Assembly (NCBI GenBank): GCA_005784505.1
Contig: VCAZ01000194.1
Coordinates: forward strand, 62,001 to 126,000
Source: Bagarius yarrelli
Taxonomy: Eukaryota > Chordata > Actinopteri > Siluriformes > Sisoridae
Reading direction: 5' to 3'
Length of the DNA: 64,000 nucleotides
Part shown: positions 1 through 11,220 of the stretch, piece after piece
Layout of the letters: each line of letters opens with the position of its first letter
Position numbering within the stretch: the first letter of the stretch is position 1
The notes under the pieces: model-generated
Seen by the model: only the letters and a program-made list of their open reading frames with translations
Told to the model about the DNA's origin: nothing
Database searches by the model: none
Program-made: the position numbers and the translations under genes

Positions 1-480
1 ATTGTGAATCTGCAGAAATGAAGTTGACTATTTTTAAATATAAAATGAAAAAGGGCTTTATGGGACTCGAGTGATGCTAATAAGAATTTTTTTTTTTTTA
101 GAATAGTCATAGGTCACGTGTTTGTACAGAATTCTTAAGGAATTTATCATGTATTTCTGGTGGAAGTCCAGACAATGAACAGCACTGAGCATGTGGTTGT
201 TATAAGGGTCATGTGACCACTAGATGGCAGCATAACAGTCTTTTATAATATGTTTTTTTAAGTTTAATGATTTATGCTGCTCGCAAAATTAATTCAACAG
301 ACTGTATTCAGTTAAAGCAGTGGCAGGTGGTGCATTTGGTACCCGGACTGCCAGACTGATACATCTCTTAATACCACCACTGTCACGTCACATTTATAGA
401 AACCATGAATAATCTACAAAAACACAATACAACATGGTGTGGCATTACAGAGACCTTTTTTTTTTTTTTAATAAAGCAAG
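1..480. other. No gene seen
   Basis: AT-rich sequence with short T runs. I see no exon with usable splice sites and no recognisable repeat family here. Confidence 0.5.
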
Positions 481-487
481 AAACCCA

Positions 488-623
488 ATACATTTACATC
501 ATTTAGCAGACGCTCCAGAGCAACAGGTTAAGTGCCTTGCTCAGGGGCACAACAGTGGCCACTTGGTGGTGCTGGGAATCCAATTAGCAGTCTAACACCT
601 TAACCACTGCGCTACCACTTCAT
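488..623 (-). repeat. tRNA-derived SINE, reversed
   Basis: The SINE body (a 'catttagcagacgc' core and a 'cttgctcaggggc' core) is followed by a tRNA-like head in reverse, ending 'ccactgcgctaccactt'. This order places the element on the minus strand. It is the same family as the copies near 10770, 31035, 35180, 57105 and 58695. Confidence 0.8.
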
Positions 624-1019
624 AACAAAAAAGCCTCTACACTACAACTGCAACAATACCAGGTACATCATCTGGAGTAGTTGAGAATTAATATTTCCTC
701 AAAAACATGAAAAAAAATTAAATAAAATATGTGTAAAATAAACCATGCATTTAAAGTTTGTAAATCAGTGTTACCGGTCGGCGACACTGGCCTGAAAGTG
801 GTGAATAAACTCTCCCGTGCTGTGACAAGCTAGTTATCTTTAGGGTTAGTCGAACTTTCCTCACGATGTCTAACCTTTTCGAACCCTTTTGTCCGTCCTG
901 AAAACCTTTTTTTTTTTTTTCAAGACCAAGTTAATTTCTCCTCCTCCGTCAGCCACTGTGGGTGTAAACATTCTAATTTAGCTGTAAACAGCCGCTGAGA
1001 ACTCAGATCAGCGAAGAAA

Positions 1020-2090
1020 TCACATCTCAACACTGATCTTGCCACCTAACACTGGACCCAATCTCTTCGGCAATGCTCCAGACCATCTCTCCTGATCTTC
1101 TGCCTTTTATCTCTTCAATCATCAATGGCTCCTTAATCATCTTGTCAGGTACCGACATCTTTTATTAGAGCACGGGTTACTCCCATCCTGAAGAAGCTTT
1201 ACGCTGGACCCCTCAGACATCACCAACTACAGGCCAGTATCACTTTTCTCTTTTCTTACAAAATTACTTGAACGCACTGTCTATAATCAACTGTCTCTCT
1301 TATTCACACAGAACAACCTACAAGATCCCGTCTGGCTTTAAAGCTGCGCACTCTACAAAGACCACCCTCTTGGCAGTCACTGAAAAGCTGCATGCTGCCA
1401 GATCAGCCAAACTGTCATCTGTCTTCATCCTTCTCGACCTTTCAGTTGCATTCGACACGGTCAACCACAAGATCTTGCTGTCCACTCTCAATAGTCTTGG
1501 TATTTGTGAAAAAGTATGGCTTCCTACTTGGAAGGCAGTTCATATTAGGTACCATGGAGAGGAACAACTGCCCCACACGCACTTTCCACTGGTGTCCCAC
1601 AAGGCTCCGTACTTGGTCCTCTACTTTTCTCCCTTTATACTTACTTAATCACTTGGCAAAGTTGTTTTCTCACATGGGTTCACATACCATTGTTATGCTG
1701 ATGACACTCAACTTGTATTTTCCTTTCCTACATTAGACACCAGGAGGATCTCAGCTTGCCTGGCAGACATATCATTATGGATATCAATCTTGGGGCAACT
1801 ATAGACAATCAATTATCCTTTTCCTTACATGGTTGCTAACATAACACAATCCTGTAGGTTTATTCTCCATAACATCAGGAGGATTCGACCATTCTTACCT
1901 ACTCAGGCCACTCAGTTGCTTGTGCAGTCTCTTGTAATTTCTAAACTAGACTATCGCAACTCACTCCTGGCTGGCCTACCTCTGAGTGCAATTCGCCCTC
2001 TGAGTGCAATTCGCCCTCTGCAGATGATTTAAAATGCAGCTGCACGTGTTGTTTTTAACCTACCAAAGTTAAATGTATTAATGTGTGCGG
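1020..2090 (+). mobile_element. LINE (L2/CR1-type) reverse transcriptase fragment
   Basis: Conceptual translation gives reverse transcriptase motifs of a non-LTR retrotransposon. There is a 'LLDLSVAFDTVNHKILL' block at about 1429-1481 (the catalytic region A of these RTs), and a downstream 'YCYADDTQL'-like stretch is recognisable near 1690-1710. The reading frame changes several times (about 1200, 1640 and 1750), so the copy is dead. The coding similarity stops abruptly near 2090, so the element is truncated at the 3' end. A copy of the same family lies in opposite orientation at about 3660-4040. Confidence 0.8.
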
Positions 2091-2094
2091 GTTG

Positions 2095-3060
2095 CCCCAG
2101 ACGTGTTTTGCTAGTCAAACTTGGCTGTAACAATTTTTCTGATCAACAAATCAAGCTAGCTGACGCTGTGAAGTGAATGTGAAATCTGTTTGGTTAAAGA
2201 AACAGTCCCATTGCTAATATAGTTAGAGTATAGTAGAGCACTGATTCTGAAGGGCAGATTAGATTGAAATGGCAGCAAATTTCTCCAAACAGAGAGTGTG
2301 AACCTTAAACCCCAACATTTCATGTTATGACATTTAGATAGTTAAACTGTTTCTAATGTGTGTTTTTTTGTTTTTTTTTTACAGCATTTAGCAGACGCAG
2401 GTATTTAAAACAAAGCATTTAAAATTTAATCGTCTCCTGAAGACAGTCAGTGACTCTGCTGTTCTGACATTGATAAGAAGTTTATTCCACCATCCTGGTA
2501 CCAGAGAAAAGTCTTGATTCAGACCAACCTTGTGTTTAGTAGATGGTGGATCAGTTGAGCAGTGCTGGTGGATCTGAGGGAGTGCAGTGTGATGAGTTCT
2601 TTTTGAGCTGCTCTGTTTTGGGTTTTATAGGTGAGTATCAGTATTTTCAATCTGATGTGTGCAGCTACTGGGAGTCAGTGGAGGGAGCGCAGCAGTGACG
2701 TGGTGTGAGAAAACTTGGTGTGAGAAAGGTTGAAAGCAATGGGTGTATCTATCTGCATTCTGAAAAATCTGGAGAGAATTAATTGCCCTCAGAGGAAGAG
2801 ACTGTTAAGAGCAAATTGCAGTAATTTAGCGGTAACAAGCAACTGAGTAAATAAGAATAATCGTATCCTGTTATGGAGTATAAATCTGCAGGATCGTGTC
2901 AATTAGCAACATGTGAGGAAAAAAATATAATTGATTGTCCATGATCACCCCAAGGTTGTGAGCGGTGGTTGAAATAGGAGCAACGAATTATCCATGGTGA
3001 TTTTCAGAGTGTTTATAGGACCCACTCATAGTGGTGGACACACCCTTGATTGAATATTAA
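2095..3060. other. Non-genic, unclassified repeat-like DNA
   Basis: No gene is seen. The stretch 2430-3000 has no sustained reading frame. A short 'acagcatttagcagacgcag' at about 2383-2402 matches the SINE body core, so a SINE scrap may be present. Confidence 0.4.
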
Positions 3061-3064
3061 CATT

Positions 3065-3325
3065 TGGATTATTCATTCATCTTCTATACCCGCTTATTCC
3101 CCAATTTGGGGTCACGGGGATCTGCAAGAGAGAAAGGCAGAAAGGGGTACACCCTGGACAGGTCGCCAGTCAATCACAGGGCCACACACACACTTACTCC
3201 TATAGGCAATTTAAAATCATCAATCAAACTAACATACATATTTTTTTTGGACTGTGGGAGGAAACCGGAGTTCCCCCGAAGTAAAACCACACAAAGGCAA
3301 CACAGCAAGAAGGCCTGGGTTTGAT
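3065..3325 (+). repeat. Abundant teleost interspersed repeat
   Basis: The stretch begins 'attcattcatcttctatacc' and carries the blocks 'ggggtcacgggg', 'acaccctggacaggtcgcca', 'ggactgtgggaggaaaccgg' and a 'ggtttgattc' end. This arrangement is familiar from a very common fish interspersed repeat. The 86-residue open frame through it is incidental. Family name not assigned. Confidence 0.7.
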
Positions 3326-3659
3326 TCTTTCGCTTTTCTGTGTGAAGTTTGCATGTTTCCCCTGTGTTTATCAGTCATAGTGTAAGTACTTCACCATGTG
3401 CTACTGTGTTAAACAAACATTCACGTCAACTACAACTACGTCAACTACAGCAGCAAGCTTTTATTAAAAATCTTCTTATCAAGCTTATTTATTAGGGACA
3501 AACTCACACTTTCTCACTGTTACTGCATTCTGTGTAAAGCTGGCTTGAAGCAATGTTCATTGTTAAAAGCGCAAAACAAATATAAATGAATTGAATTGAT
3601 TGCAAGATCCTGTCATTCATCAGGGATGAAGAGTAGTTCCATTTTGCTAGTGTCAAGGT

Positions 3660-4040
3660 TTAACTTATAAGCTACCATAAACAGTGATGTGTCAGGCATG
3701 CTAAGACCCAGGCAGAAGCTGTGGTGGTGGCCGAGGGAGAAAAGGTAAGGACAAGTTGGGTGTTATCAGCATAACGATGGTAGAAGAACGCATGTAAGAA
3801 AATAACTTAGTTGAGCTGAGCTAGAGGGAGAAAAGGAGAAGACTAAGAACTGAGCCTTGTGGGACACCAGCAGAAAGTCTGCGTGGAACAGACGTCGTTC
3901 CTCTCCATGTTACCTGATATGAACGGCCATCCAAGTAGGAAGAGAACCACTTCCTTGCTGTTCCGCACATGTTAAGACTCTTGAGGGTGGACATCAGAAT
4001 CTTGTGGTTGACAGGGACAAACGCATTGTTGAATTAGCCA
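3660..4040 (-). mobile_element. LINE (L2/CR1-type) RT fragment, opposite orientation
   Basis: The reverse complement translates to 'VNHKILMSTLKSL' followed by a block containing 'SYLDGRSYQVTWRG' and 'GVPQGSVL', the RT core of the same family as 1020-2090. The frame is lost after the GVPQGSVL block. The two copies together form a widely spaced inverted pair. Confidence 0.75.
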
Positions 4041-4317
4041 TTGCAGTTCTGAACCGGTGTCAGCTCAGTGAAGAGGATTTTATGAAATATAGAAATAGAG
4101 GTCAGTATATTTTTATTGTAAAACTGCAGATTGGTATAGAAATAAAACTGCTACAGAATGGAAAAGAAGGAAAAAAACAACAGATTTTTGGAGTAACCCA
4201 AAATTGTGGATATGTGCTGACATGCTGAAAAATTAACACACTGCACATTATCTTGACCTCGTTTATCCTGTCTGCGCTGTAACGCAAATTCTAGCATGTT
4301 GAAACTCCGCCCAAGGG

Positions 4318-4570
4318 GCAGTGGTGGCTCAAATGGTGAAGGTGCTGAGTTGCTGATCTGAAGACCAGAAACACCTGGGTTCAAGCCCCACCTCCAGCAA
4401 GCCAACCACTGTTGGGTCCTTGAGCAAGACCCTTAACCCTTCCTGCTCCAGGGGCGCTGACCCTGCGCTCTGACCCCCAACTTACTAAGATGGGATATGC
4501 GGAAAACACTGCATTTTGTTGGCTCTGTACACGTACCTTGCACAATGACAATACAGTTGAATATAATATA
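4318..4570 (+). repeat. tRNA-derived SINE
   Basis: A tRNA-like head with an A-box-like 'agtggtggctcaaatgg' and B-box-like 'gggttcaagcccc' is followed by a body with 'ccttgagcaagacccttaac' and a tail 'gacaatacagttgaatataa'. This is a separate SINE subtype from the 10770 copy: the tail is ATA-rich and the body has an extra 'ctgaccctgcgctctgaccc' block. Confidence 0.8.
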
Positions 4571-4574
4571 ATAT

Positions 4575-5120
4575 ATAAAATTAAATTAATTCCGTTTATA
4601 AATCAGTGACAGCTTGTGCGCAAACAAACTTAAAAAAAAAAAACCCAAAAACTGTTAGTATTGCACGACTGTTACTAGGGGACAGATAAAATATTGAAAA
4701 TGATGTTTAAGTCAACTGTTAAAGAACGTATTAAATCTATCATGAATCCGTTAATTTTATCACGATAATCATCCAAATAATTCACTTAATTATAATCAAC
4801 TGCATTCAGAGATGAAGATGGTAAAACTGTTGTCCACTACACTGCAACAGTCTATTTACACATGAACAGGATAGTTTGGCTTTGTTAATAAATGGATTAT
4901 ATGACTGTCTTATTTTGGGTTAAATTTGTAATTCATGTTAAACTTATTGGTTATAGTACCTATAATGACAAAATCAACTGCAGGCAGCAGATCCTTTTCT
5001 TATCTAGCAGCCAAAGTTGATTTAGCGGCCAAATAATTCACCCTGCACTGTTCGGGTCAACCGGAACCACCTTTAATAACACACAATATATTTGTATGAC
5101 ACGTCTTGTTCTTTGTTATT
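4575..5120. other. No gene seen
   Basis: AT-rich intergenic DNA. No recognisable exon or repeat. Confidence 0.4.
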
Positions 5121-5129
5121 CCGAGCTCA

Positions 5130-5460
5130 CCGTCATCACTTGGAGACAATAAGGCAGTTTCTCAGCGATATCTTGTCTTCCAGACGGCAACCTGAACAAG
5201 ACCACTAAAACTTTACTGCAGTACGGGTAACCCTACTGGTTTATCTGGTCAGGGGAGAAATGACCCCCTGACTGAGCCTGGTTTCTCTCAATGTTTTTTT
5301 TTCCCTCCATTTTGTCACTGATAAGAGTTTTGGTATTGTTGGAGTTTTTTATATATATATCAAATTGAGTGTTCTATCTTTTCTGATGTGATCTTTTCTG
5401 ATTGTTGAAGGCGCTATATAAATAAAGGTGACTAGACTTGACTATTGGCTCCCCAAGCAG

Positions 5461-5497
<37 letters not shown>
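5130..5497 (+). repeat. LINE 3'-tail-like repeat ending in a long A run
   Basis: The block 'cctggtttctctcaatg' and the end 'ggcgctatataaataaaggt' resemble the 3' UTR of fish L2-type LINEs (compare 45270-45470). It ends close to a run of about 33 A residues (5464-5496). The ferritin 3' UTR, on the other strand, ends against this A run. Confidence 0.5.
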
Positions 5498-5499
<2 letters not shown>

Positions 5500-5776
5500 T
5501 TGGATGATGATGCCAAATTCCTTTATTAGAAGAACTGTGATAGAATTGTACCAATTAGAAGTGAGCAATGAACCGCAAACACAGTAAATATTAGGATGAA
5601 TGTTTATTTCGCTGGAATGCATGAGGAGTAAAACAGCACGCAGTGAATAATGCGATCCAGCCACAGGAAGTTAAAGCAGGAAAAAACACAGCGCCTTATC
5701 AGGCCACCAACTGCTTAGAAAGGTGTAAATATTTAAGCAGGCAAGCGATTGATTTAGATGTCAGTGTGGACAGAGT
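5500..5776 (-). other. fth1: Ferritin 3' UTR and poly(A) signal
   Basis: This is the sequence after the ferritin stop codon on the minus strand. A canonical AATAAA lies at 5527-5522 (minus), about 20-25 bases before the adjoining T run, so cleavage near 5500 is plausible. A second AATAAA-like signal lies near 5602-5607. The UTR length of about 275 nt is inferred. Confidence 0.6.
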
Positions 5777-7295
5777 TTAGCTGCTCTCACTGCCCAGTGT
5801 GTGTTTATCGAACAGGTATTCAGCCATGCCGTTCTGAGGTGCACCCATACGCCGCAGGTTCGACACCCAATCAGCAAGCTCCTTGATGGACTTAACCTGT
5901 TCGTCAAGGTAATGGGTCTCGATGAAGTCACACATCTGCGCACACACACACAATTATGTTATTCCAGCAGCCACATGATTTATTACTTGAGTAAAGGTTA
6001 AATTCCAGTTCTCATCTGATAAGATTACATCAATTAAACGCTGGATTTTACCCTTTGATTAGAACAGAAAAGCCCCTAAAGAACAGAATGGGTCCAACAA
6101 GCTAAAGAAGTTCCCATGTTCCTGTTCATATAAAGATACTTCCTCTTCTGAACGCAAATACTAACAGATCTTCCATTCCTCATTTCGGAATTAATTTTAT
6201 CAGATTAAAAACTGACGCTGGGTTTTGAGGGTTATTAAACCATCGTAAATTGCGACAGTGTTTCTGCGTTGTTTTTTTTTTTAATTTTTTATTAAGTCGA
6301 GTGAGGAGTAGAACTGAAACTCTTTATGCTTACATTTAAATGTTGTAAAAAAACATTTTTAGGGACACTGAATTCATAGGTGTATGTATATATTCCTTTA
6401 AGTATAGGTGTGTTATTTCCCACCTACTTCTTGACCTACAGTTAGACTTTGATTTGGAAGTCTGACAGACATTATTAGCGTACAGTGTTCTAATTTGTCC
6501 CTAAACGTGTGTGTGGGGTGTGTGTGTGCGCAAAAGAGTCTGTGCTTACATGGGGGTCGTTGCGCTCAGACGCCACCTTGTGCAGATCCAGCAGAGATTG
6601 GTTGACATTTTTTTCCAGTTGTAGCGCACACTCCAGAGCCTCTACGCCGCTGCCCCACTCGTCACGCTCTGGTTTCTGTCACACACATACACACAACAGT
6701 GGCGTGTATTATTGGTCAACAAGAAAATGTTCCGAGTTGTTTTTTTATCGCTTTACACACTGCTGTGTGTTTGACTGATAAGAACTCCACCCAGAAAACT
6801 GTCGGTATCTGCATTTTTATTCCTGTCACTCCCTTGTCAGCGTTCAGTAGTTCAACCAAACCTCATATCTTACCCTTTGGGAAGAACTGCCCCACTCCTG
6901 CACACTAAACACATTATATTACAAAAATAACAATCAGAACCTAAAGTTACTGACATACCCTGATGTCCTGAAGAAAGATTCGTCCTCCTCTTTGATTCTG
7001 AATTTTCATCAGTTTCTCTGCGTGTTCGCGTTCCTCATGTGACTGCTTGTGGAAAAACTTGGCAAAGTTGTGCAGAGCCTGGTCATCCCGGTCAAAGTAA
7101 TACGACTGGAGAGAGATAAAAAAAAAAAAAGCTGAAGCTGAGCAGAGCGAGAGAAGCTTCATTAAACTGAGATTAGAACTCATCTACACTTACCATGGAC
7201 AGGTAGACGTAGGAGGCGTACAACTCCAGGTTGATTTGCCGGTTAATGGCGGCCTCACAGTCCTGATGGAAATTTTGTCTCACCTGAGAGCTCAT
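5777..7295 (-). CDS. fth1: Ferritin heavy chain (four coding exons, 177 aa)
   Basis: Exons on the minus strand are 7295-7194 (34 codons), 7105-6959 (49), 6675-6550 (42) and 5935-5777 (52 plus TAA). All junctions are GT/AG and in phase 0, giving 177 residues, the usual length for fish H-type ferritin. Ferritin H subunits form the 24-mer cytosolic shell that oxidises Fe(II) and stores it as a mineral. Every ferroxidase ligand is present: E24, Y31, E58, E59, H62, E104 and Q138 (human H numbering minus 4 when the initiator Met is counted). The conserved C-terminal 'EYLFDKHTLG' is also intact. The ATG at 7295 is the first one after the acceptor, in the same 'MSSQVRQN' context as known H subunits. 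These ligands separate it from L-type chains, which lack the site. No break was seen. Assignment to a particular fish paralogue (fth1a or fth1b) is not possible here. Confidence 0.97.
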
Positions 7296-8484
7296 GTTGC
7301 TGTGCACACACACACACACACACAAAATTCTCCAATAAATGTTTAGCAAGAGTTTTTATTGATGGTGATCTCCAAACGTTAGCGTTATGTTCTCTACTCC
7401 GTTCTAGTGTTTCATCATGTTTGGTGACTGAAACATGTTTCAGAATGACGGTGCATAAATTTTATAGATGAAGTCCTGCTGGTATTACAGATGATCAAAG
7501 TCTTCTGAAAGCCTAATGATCATGTGATCAACATTAAAAATTCCATAATATTTAGAGACATTAATTTAAGATCTAATTTTATTTCATTTAGCTCTGTATG
7601 TGTGTGTTTCAGTGCAGCTCTTCTTTCTCTCTCTCTTTTTTTATATAATTATATAAACTCCACCATCCTGACGTCATCACAAACCCGACGTTTGCTAGCT
7701 GAAGTTCTTCCTGGTTTCTCCAGGCAGAACAGGCTTGTTTCTAACACGTCATAGTCACATGACCACCAACGCGGTGATCGCGCTAATAATAATTTAAAAA
7801 AACAAAACAAAAAAACCCCGAAAATAATATTTCGGATTGTTTAGTAAAAAAAGGTTTCATTTCCTAATTTGTCATAGTTTATTACATTAACCTAGCAAAA
7901 GTATCGCATTTAATTCCTCACAGCGGCTCTGTAAATAATAACCTCATGGCGCACACACACCCGCCTGCAGTGCGACCTTTATTCTGATCTTTATAACATT
8001 GTTATTTTATTTATTTATTTATTGCAAATATCTGTCACTATAGCTACTTTTTGTGTTTCCGCGTTAAACCATTAACAATTTCACTTACAAACTAACATTT
8101 ACATATGATTTTCTTCATAGTTACGTAACTATCGTCCTTAAGGGCCTAATGCACACAAAGAACTTTTTTCCCTAACCGTTTTCAGACTAATTCAACCCCC
8201 TGTGCACGGATTGGCTGGTTCTGTTCACAAATCAGCTCTACGATTGGTTATTTGTACATTGCCTTGAATTGGCATCCAATCAAAAACCCCCGTCTTTAAG
8301 GTAACGGGTTAATGTTTGCGCATTAAGGACGGTTTACCGGAATATACGTGGAAAAAGAAATAACATCGCATTGTGTGGTTCGTTTACTTTCTAATAACAA
8401 AATAACATTTCATTATTTTAATTACGTAATAAATATTTTATCAACAGAAATGGAATAAAAACAAAACAGAAAAATTACACTCAC

Positions 8485-8690
8485 CTTCGTTTGGTAATTT
8501 AGCTACGCTGGACGGTTTAAAGCAAAAAAAAAAAAATTGACGATTTTTTTTTTCCAGAGATTCTTTAAAAAATTTGGTAATGAAGGTTGAAGATAGTGAG
8601 TGCGATGCGAGACAGAACTGAGGTTGCCGTTCAAGCACTGTTGAAGCGGAGAACCTTCACTCTGTCCGTGGAACGAGACTAGCTTTGACG
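8485..8690 (-). other. fth1: Ferritin non-coding first exon (5' UTR)
   Basis: The exon ends in a near-perfect donor, AAG|GTGAGT (exon end 8485, GT at 8484-8483). The matching acceptor is ACAG|CAAC just before the start codon (exon restarts at 7299). The intron is therefore about 1.2 kb and lies wholly in the 5' UTR. The upstream limit near 8690 is inferred from the TATA-like box at 8711-8720 and the usual cap-proximal position of the IRE. The interior contains poly-A/T runs. Confidence 0.75.
8624..8653 (-). promoter_or_regulatory. fth1: Iron-responsive element (IRE)
   Basis: On the minus strand the hexaloop CAGTGC (8640-8635) is closed by a perfect 5-bp stem (TTCAA with TTGAA). A bulged C (8646) follows, then a G/C lower stem. 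This is the ferritin-type IRE bound by IRP1/IRP2 when iron is low, which blocks translation of the mRNA. With a start near 8690 it would lie roughly 35-40 nt from the cap, the position at which IRP binding is known to block ribosome loading. Confidence 0.95.
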
Positions 8691-8710
8691 TTCAGTTGTG
8701 GCGCAGGGGA

Positions 8711-8776
8711 TTTTTTAAGGGAAGCTCATGGATATTCATGAAGTATGACATCTTCACTTTTTATAAGCCAATCAGA
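8711..8776 (-). promoter_or_regulatory. fth1: Probable ferritin core promoter
   Basis: On the minus strand a TATA-like CCTTAAAAAA lies at 8720-8711 and a better TATAAAAAG at 8765-8757. An inverted CCAAT box (CTGATTGGC) lies at 8776-8768. The proximal box fits a start near 8685-8690; the distal one would start near 8730. I cannot decide between them from sequence. Confidence 0.5.
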
Positions 8777-8786
8777 TACGAGCTCA

Positions 8787-8790
<4 letters not shown>

Positions 8791-8851
<61 letters not shown>
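8791..8851. repeat. (TA)n microsatellite
   Basis: About 60 bases of alternating T and A directly upstream of the ferritin promoter. It is likely polymorphic in length. Confidence 0.95.
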
Positions 8852-8853
<2 letters not shown>

Positions 8854-8854
8854 C

Positions 8855-9350
8855 GCAAATGAATGTGGGAGGAGTCGTGCTTATAAGTTTATTAGTGGCA
8901 GGTTTATATTGAAAAGTGAAAAGGTTTTTTTTTTTTTTAAATTTATTTATTTATTTTTTATTTTTATTTTTTTTTAAATATTTAAGGTTTTTATTCTCCA
9001 ACTATTATTTTCACAAAATGCCTGCTTTAATTATCCCGAAATGTCAGTAAATGGAGTGACTGCGCAGGAAAAAATGGCCAAGAATTATGTAAACTGTAAA
9101 AGTTTTTTCTCCTGATAAATAAATAAATATTTTCCTACTCTGAGATTATGATGGTCTCTTAACCACTTTATGTGATTTGCTTTTTCAAAACAGTAAAATG
9201 TGTTGTTGCTGATGTAAGAGACAGGGTTCGGGTTTTGTCTAGACAGGGTGACAGCAGTTCCTTTCTACTAAATCTCATGCTTAATTAGAGCTCTGGATCT
9301 AATCACAGGTTAGGGCATGTGTCCTGCTGTCTTAATAATACATCAGCCTG
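8855..9350. other. No gene seen
   Basis: AT-rich DNA with a TTTA/T-rich tract at 8925-8990. No exon or known repeat was recognised. Confidence 0.4.
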
Positions 9351-9355
9351 CACCT

Positions 9356-9751
9356 GTGTGTGTATGTATGTGTGTGTCACTTAAAATGGTGTGAAGTGTG
9401 TGGTGTTTGTGTGAAGCACCCAGAGTTACACAGTTATAAAACACAAAGTGATATAAAAGTATGTGCACGTCTGCTCCTACAGATGTGTGTGTGTGTCACT
9501 TTAAATGGTGTAAAGTGTGTGGTGTTTGTGTGGAACACTTAGAATTACACAGTTATAAAACACAAAGTGATATAAAAGTATCTGCATGGCTGCTCCTACA
9601 GGTGTGTGTGTGTGTAGAGAAGCTGCCCCAGATATTTCTGAGCATTCAGTGTCACAGGCTCATGTTGTAGTTTCACACACAACCACTCAGAGTTACACAA
9701 TTATAAAACACAAAGTGATATAAAAGTATGTGCACGTCTGCTCCTACAGAT
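9356..9751 (+). repeat. Triplicated ~120-bp tandem repeat
   Basis: Three tandem units run 9356-9484, 9485-9602 and 9603-9751. Each carries 'acacaaagtgatataaaagt' and ends 'ctgctcctaca' followed by a GT run. Units 1 and 2 also share 'gtgtgtggtgtttgtgtg', while unit 3 has a different first half. The repeated unit looks like tandem duplication seeded by the GT microsatellite. Open frames through it are artefacts. Confidence 0.85.
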
Positions 9752-10075
9752 GTGTGTGTTGTGTGTGGTGTGTGTGTGTCGGAGAAAATTCTAGAGTTAA
9801 GAAAACAGGAGGAAATCTTAGCTTTGACCAGAAGACGAGTCATGTACTGTTGTGTAATGTTGGTGTTCACTGTGACTCACAAATCACGCTGTACCAGAGA
9901 CACGTAATGTGTATGTGTACGTGTGGGTGTGTTTAATGACTTTGCCCTCTGAACTTTCTACAGAATCCCTTTCCTGTAAAAACTTCCCCTGTTAACTAAA
10001 CTTGTTGTTTATTGTATAATTGTTCTGTTTTCTGCTGCCTGAACTCGCTTCCTGTTCTCTTCCCAGCATCACATC

Positions 10076-10510
10076 AACAACACACACAGAAAAAACCCAA
10101 ACCCAAACAACACACAGACACACACACAAACACACACACACACACACACACAACACAAACACACACAGAAACAACACACAACACTTACACATACACACAC
10201 ACAACACTCACACAAACACATACACACAAACAACAAACACACACAGAAGACTCACACAAACACATACGCACAAACACACTCACACAAACAACACCCACAA
10301 TCACATACAAATAAAAACACACACAAACAAAAACACACAAAAACAACACACAAACATACACATACAGCCAAACACACACACTCACACAAACACACACACA
10401 CACACACACACACACAACACTTACACAACACTCACACAAACACACACACACAAAGAAAACAAACTAACAACCCACACCCACAAACAACACACATTAACAA
10501 CACACACACC
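10076..10510. repeat. Long degenerate CA/ACAA microsatellite
   Basis: About 430 bases built almost only of A and C, with few T and G. Pure (CA)n blocks alternate with CAAACA and CAACAC units. Six-frame translation gives Thr/His-rich or Cys/Val-rich frames on both strands, which are not genes. Confidence 0.95.
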
Positions 10511-10769
10511 TGCACTTAGATGATAAAAGATGTTTTGCGAGTTTTGAGTCTAGACACAATTGCTGATCTAATATTTTACTCTGTATGTGGGATTTCTTTG
10601 CGTGACACCTGTTTACTTAATTTTGTTTACATTTACCTATAAAATTATATTTTTATTTAATAATGGCACATAAAATAAACTATGTATAAATATCTACACA
10701 AACTTTGATAAACATATTTTTAATATTCAAATGAATTCTCACAAAACATTTTTTGTTTAATTAACTAAT

Positions 10770-10965
10770 AGGGAAAGTGGTGGCTCATGGTTAAGGTGTT
10801 GGATTACCAACCCGAAGGTTGTGGGTTCGATTCCCAGCTCAACCAAGCCACCACCGTTGGGCCCCTGAGCAAGGCCCTTAACCCCCAATTGCTCAGTTGT
10901 ATAACACGGAATATTGTAAGTCGCTCTGGATAAGGGCGTCTGCCAAATACTGTAAATGTAATGTA
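10770..10965 (+). repeat. tRNA-derived SINE, well preserved
   Basis: The head contains A-box-like 'agtggtggctcatggttaag' and B-box-like 'gggttcgattccc', that is, an RNA polymerase III internal promoter. The body carries 'cctgagcaaggcccttaacc' and the tail carries 'taagggcgtctgccaaa' and a 'tgtaaatgtaatgta' end. It is the best preserved member of this family in the window. Confidence 0.9.
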
Positions 10966-11220
10966 ATAGAAATTGTGGTGTCATTTCTGTTTCACGTTCT
11001 TTTGTAACAGTGTAAACGGATTTATTTCATCTGGATCATTTTTTGGAAAGAGGTTTTATTGCCCTCAGGTGAATCATTAATACACTATCAGTAACTAGCG
11101 TGCTAATATTACGCTGATCGTTTCTAATTTCTGATGTTAAATTGTGAATTTTGACTTTTGGTTTTGTACTTTTATTTATAATTGTGTACATTTTCATGGT
11201 TTGTGACTATTTGTGGTTTT

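Noticed and set aside
5374..5664. 96-codon minus-strand frame with a poly-Phe run
   Set aside because: It crosses the T run and the ferritin 3' UTR, so it is not a gene.
10012..10523. Threonine/histidine-rich frame of 167 codons and cysteine/valine-rich minus frames
   Set aside because: Simple CA repeat translated in different frames.
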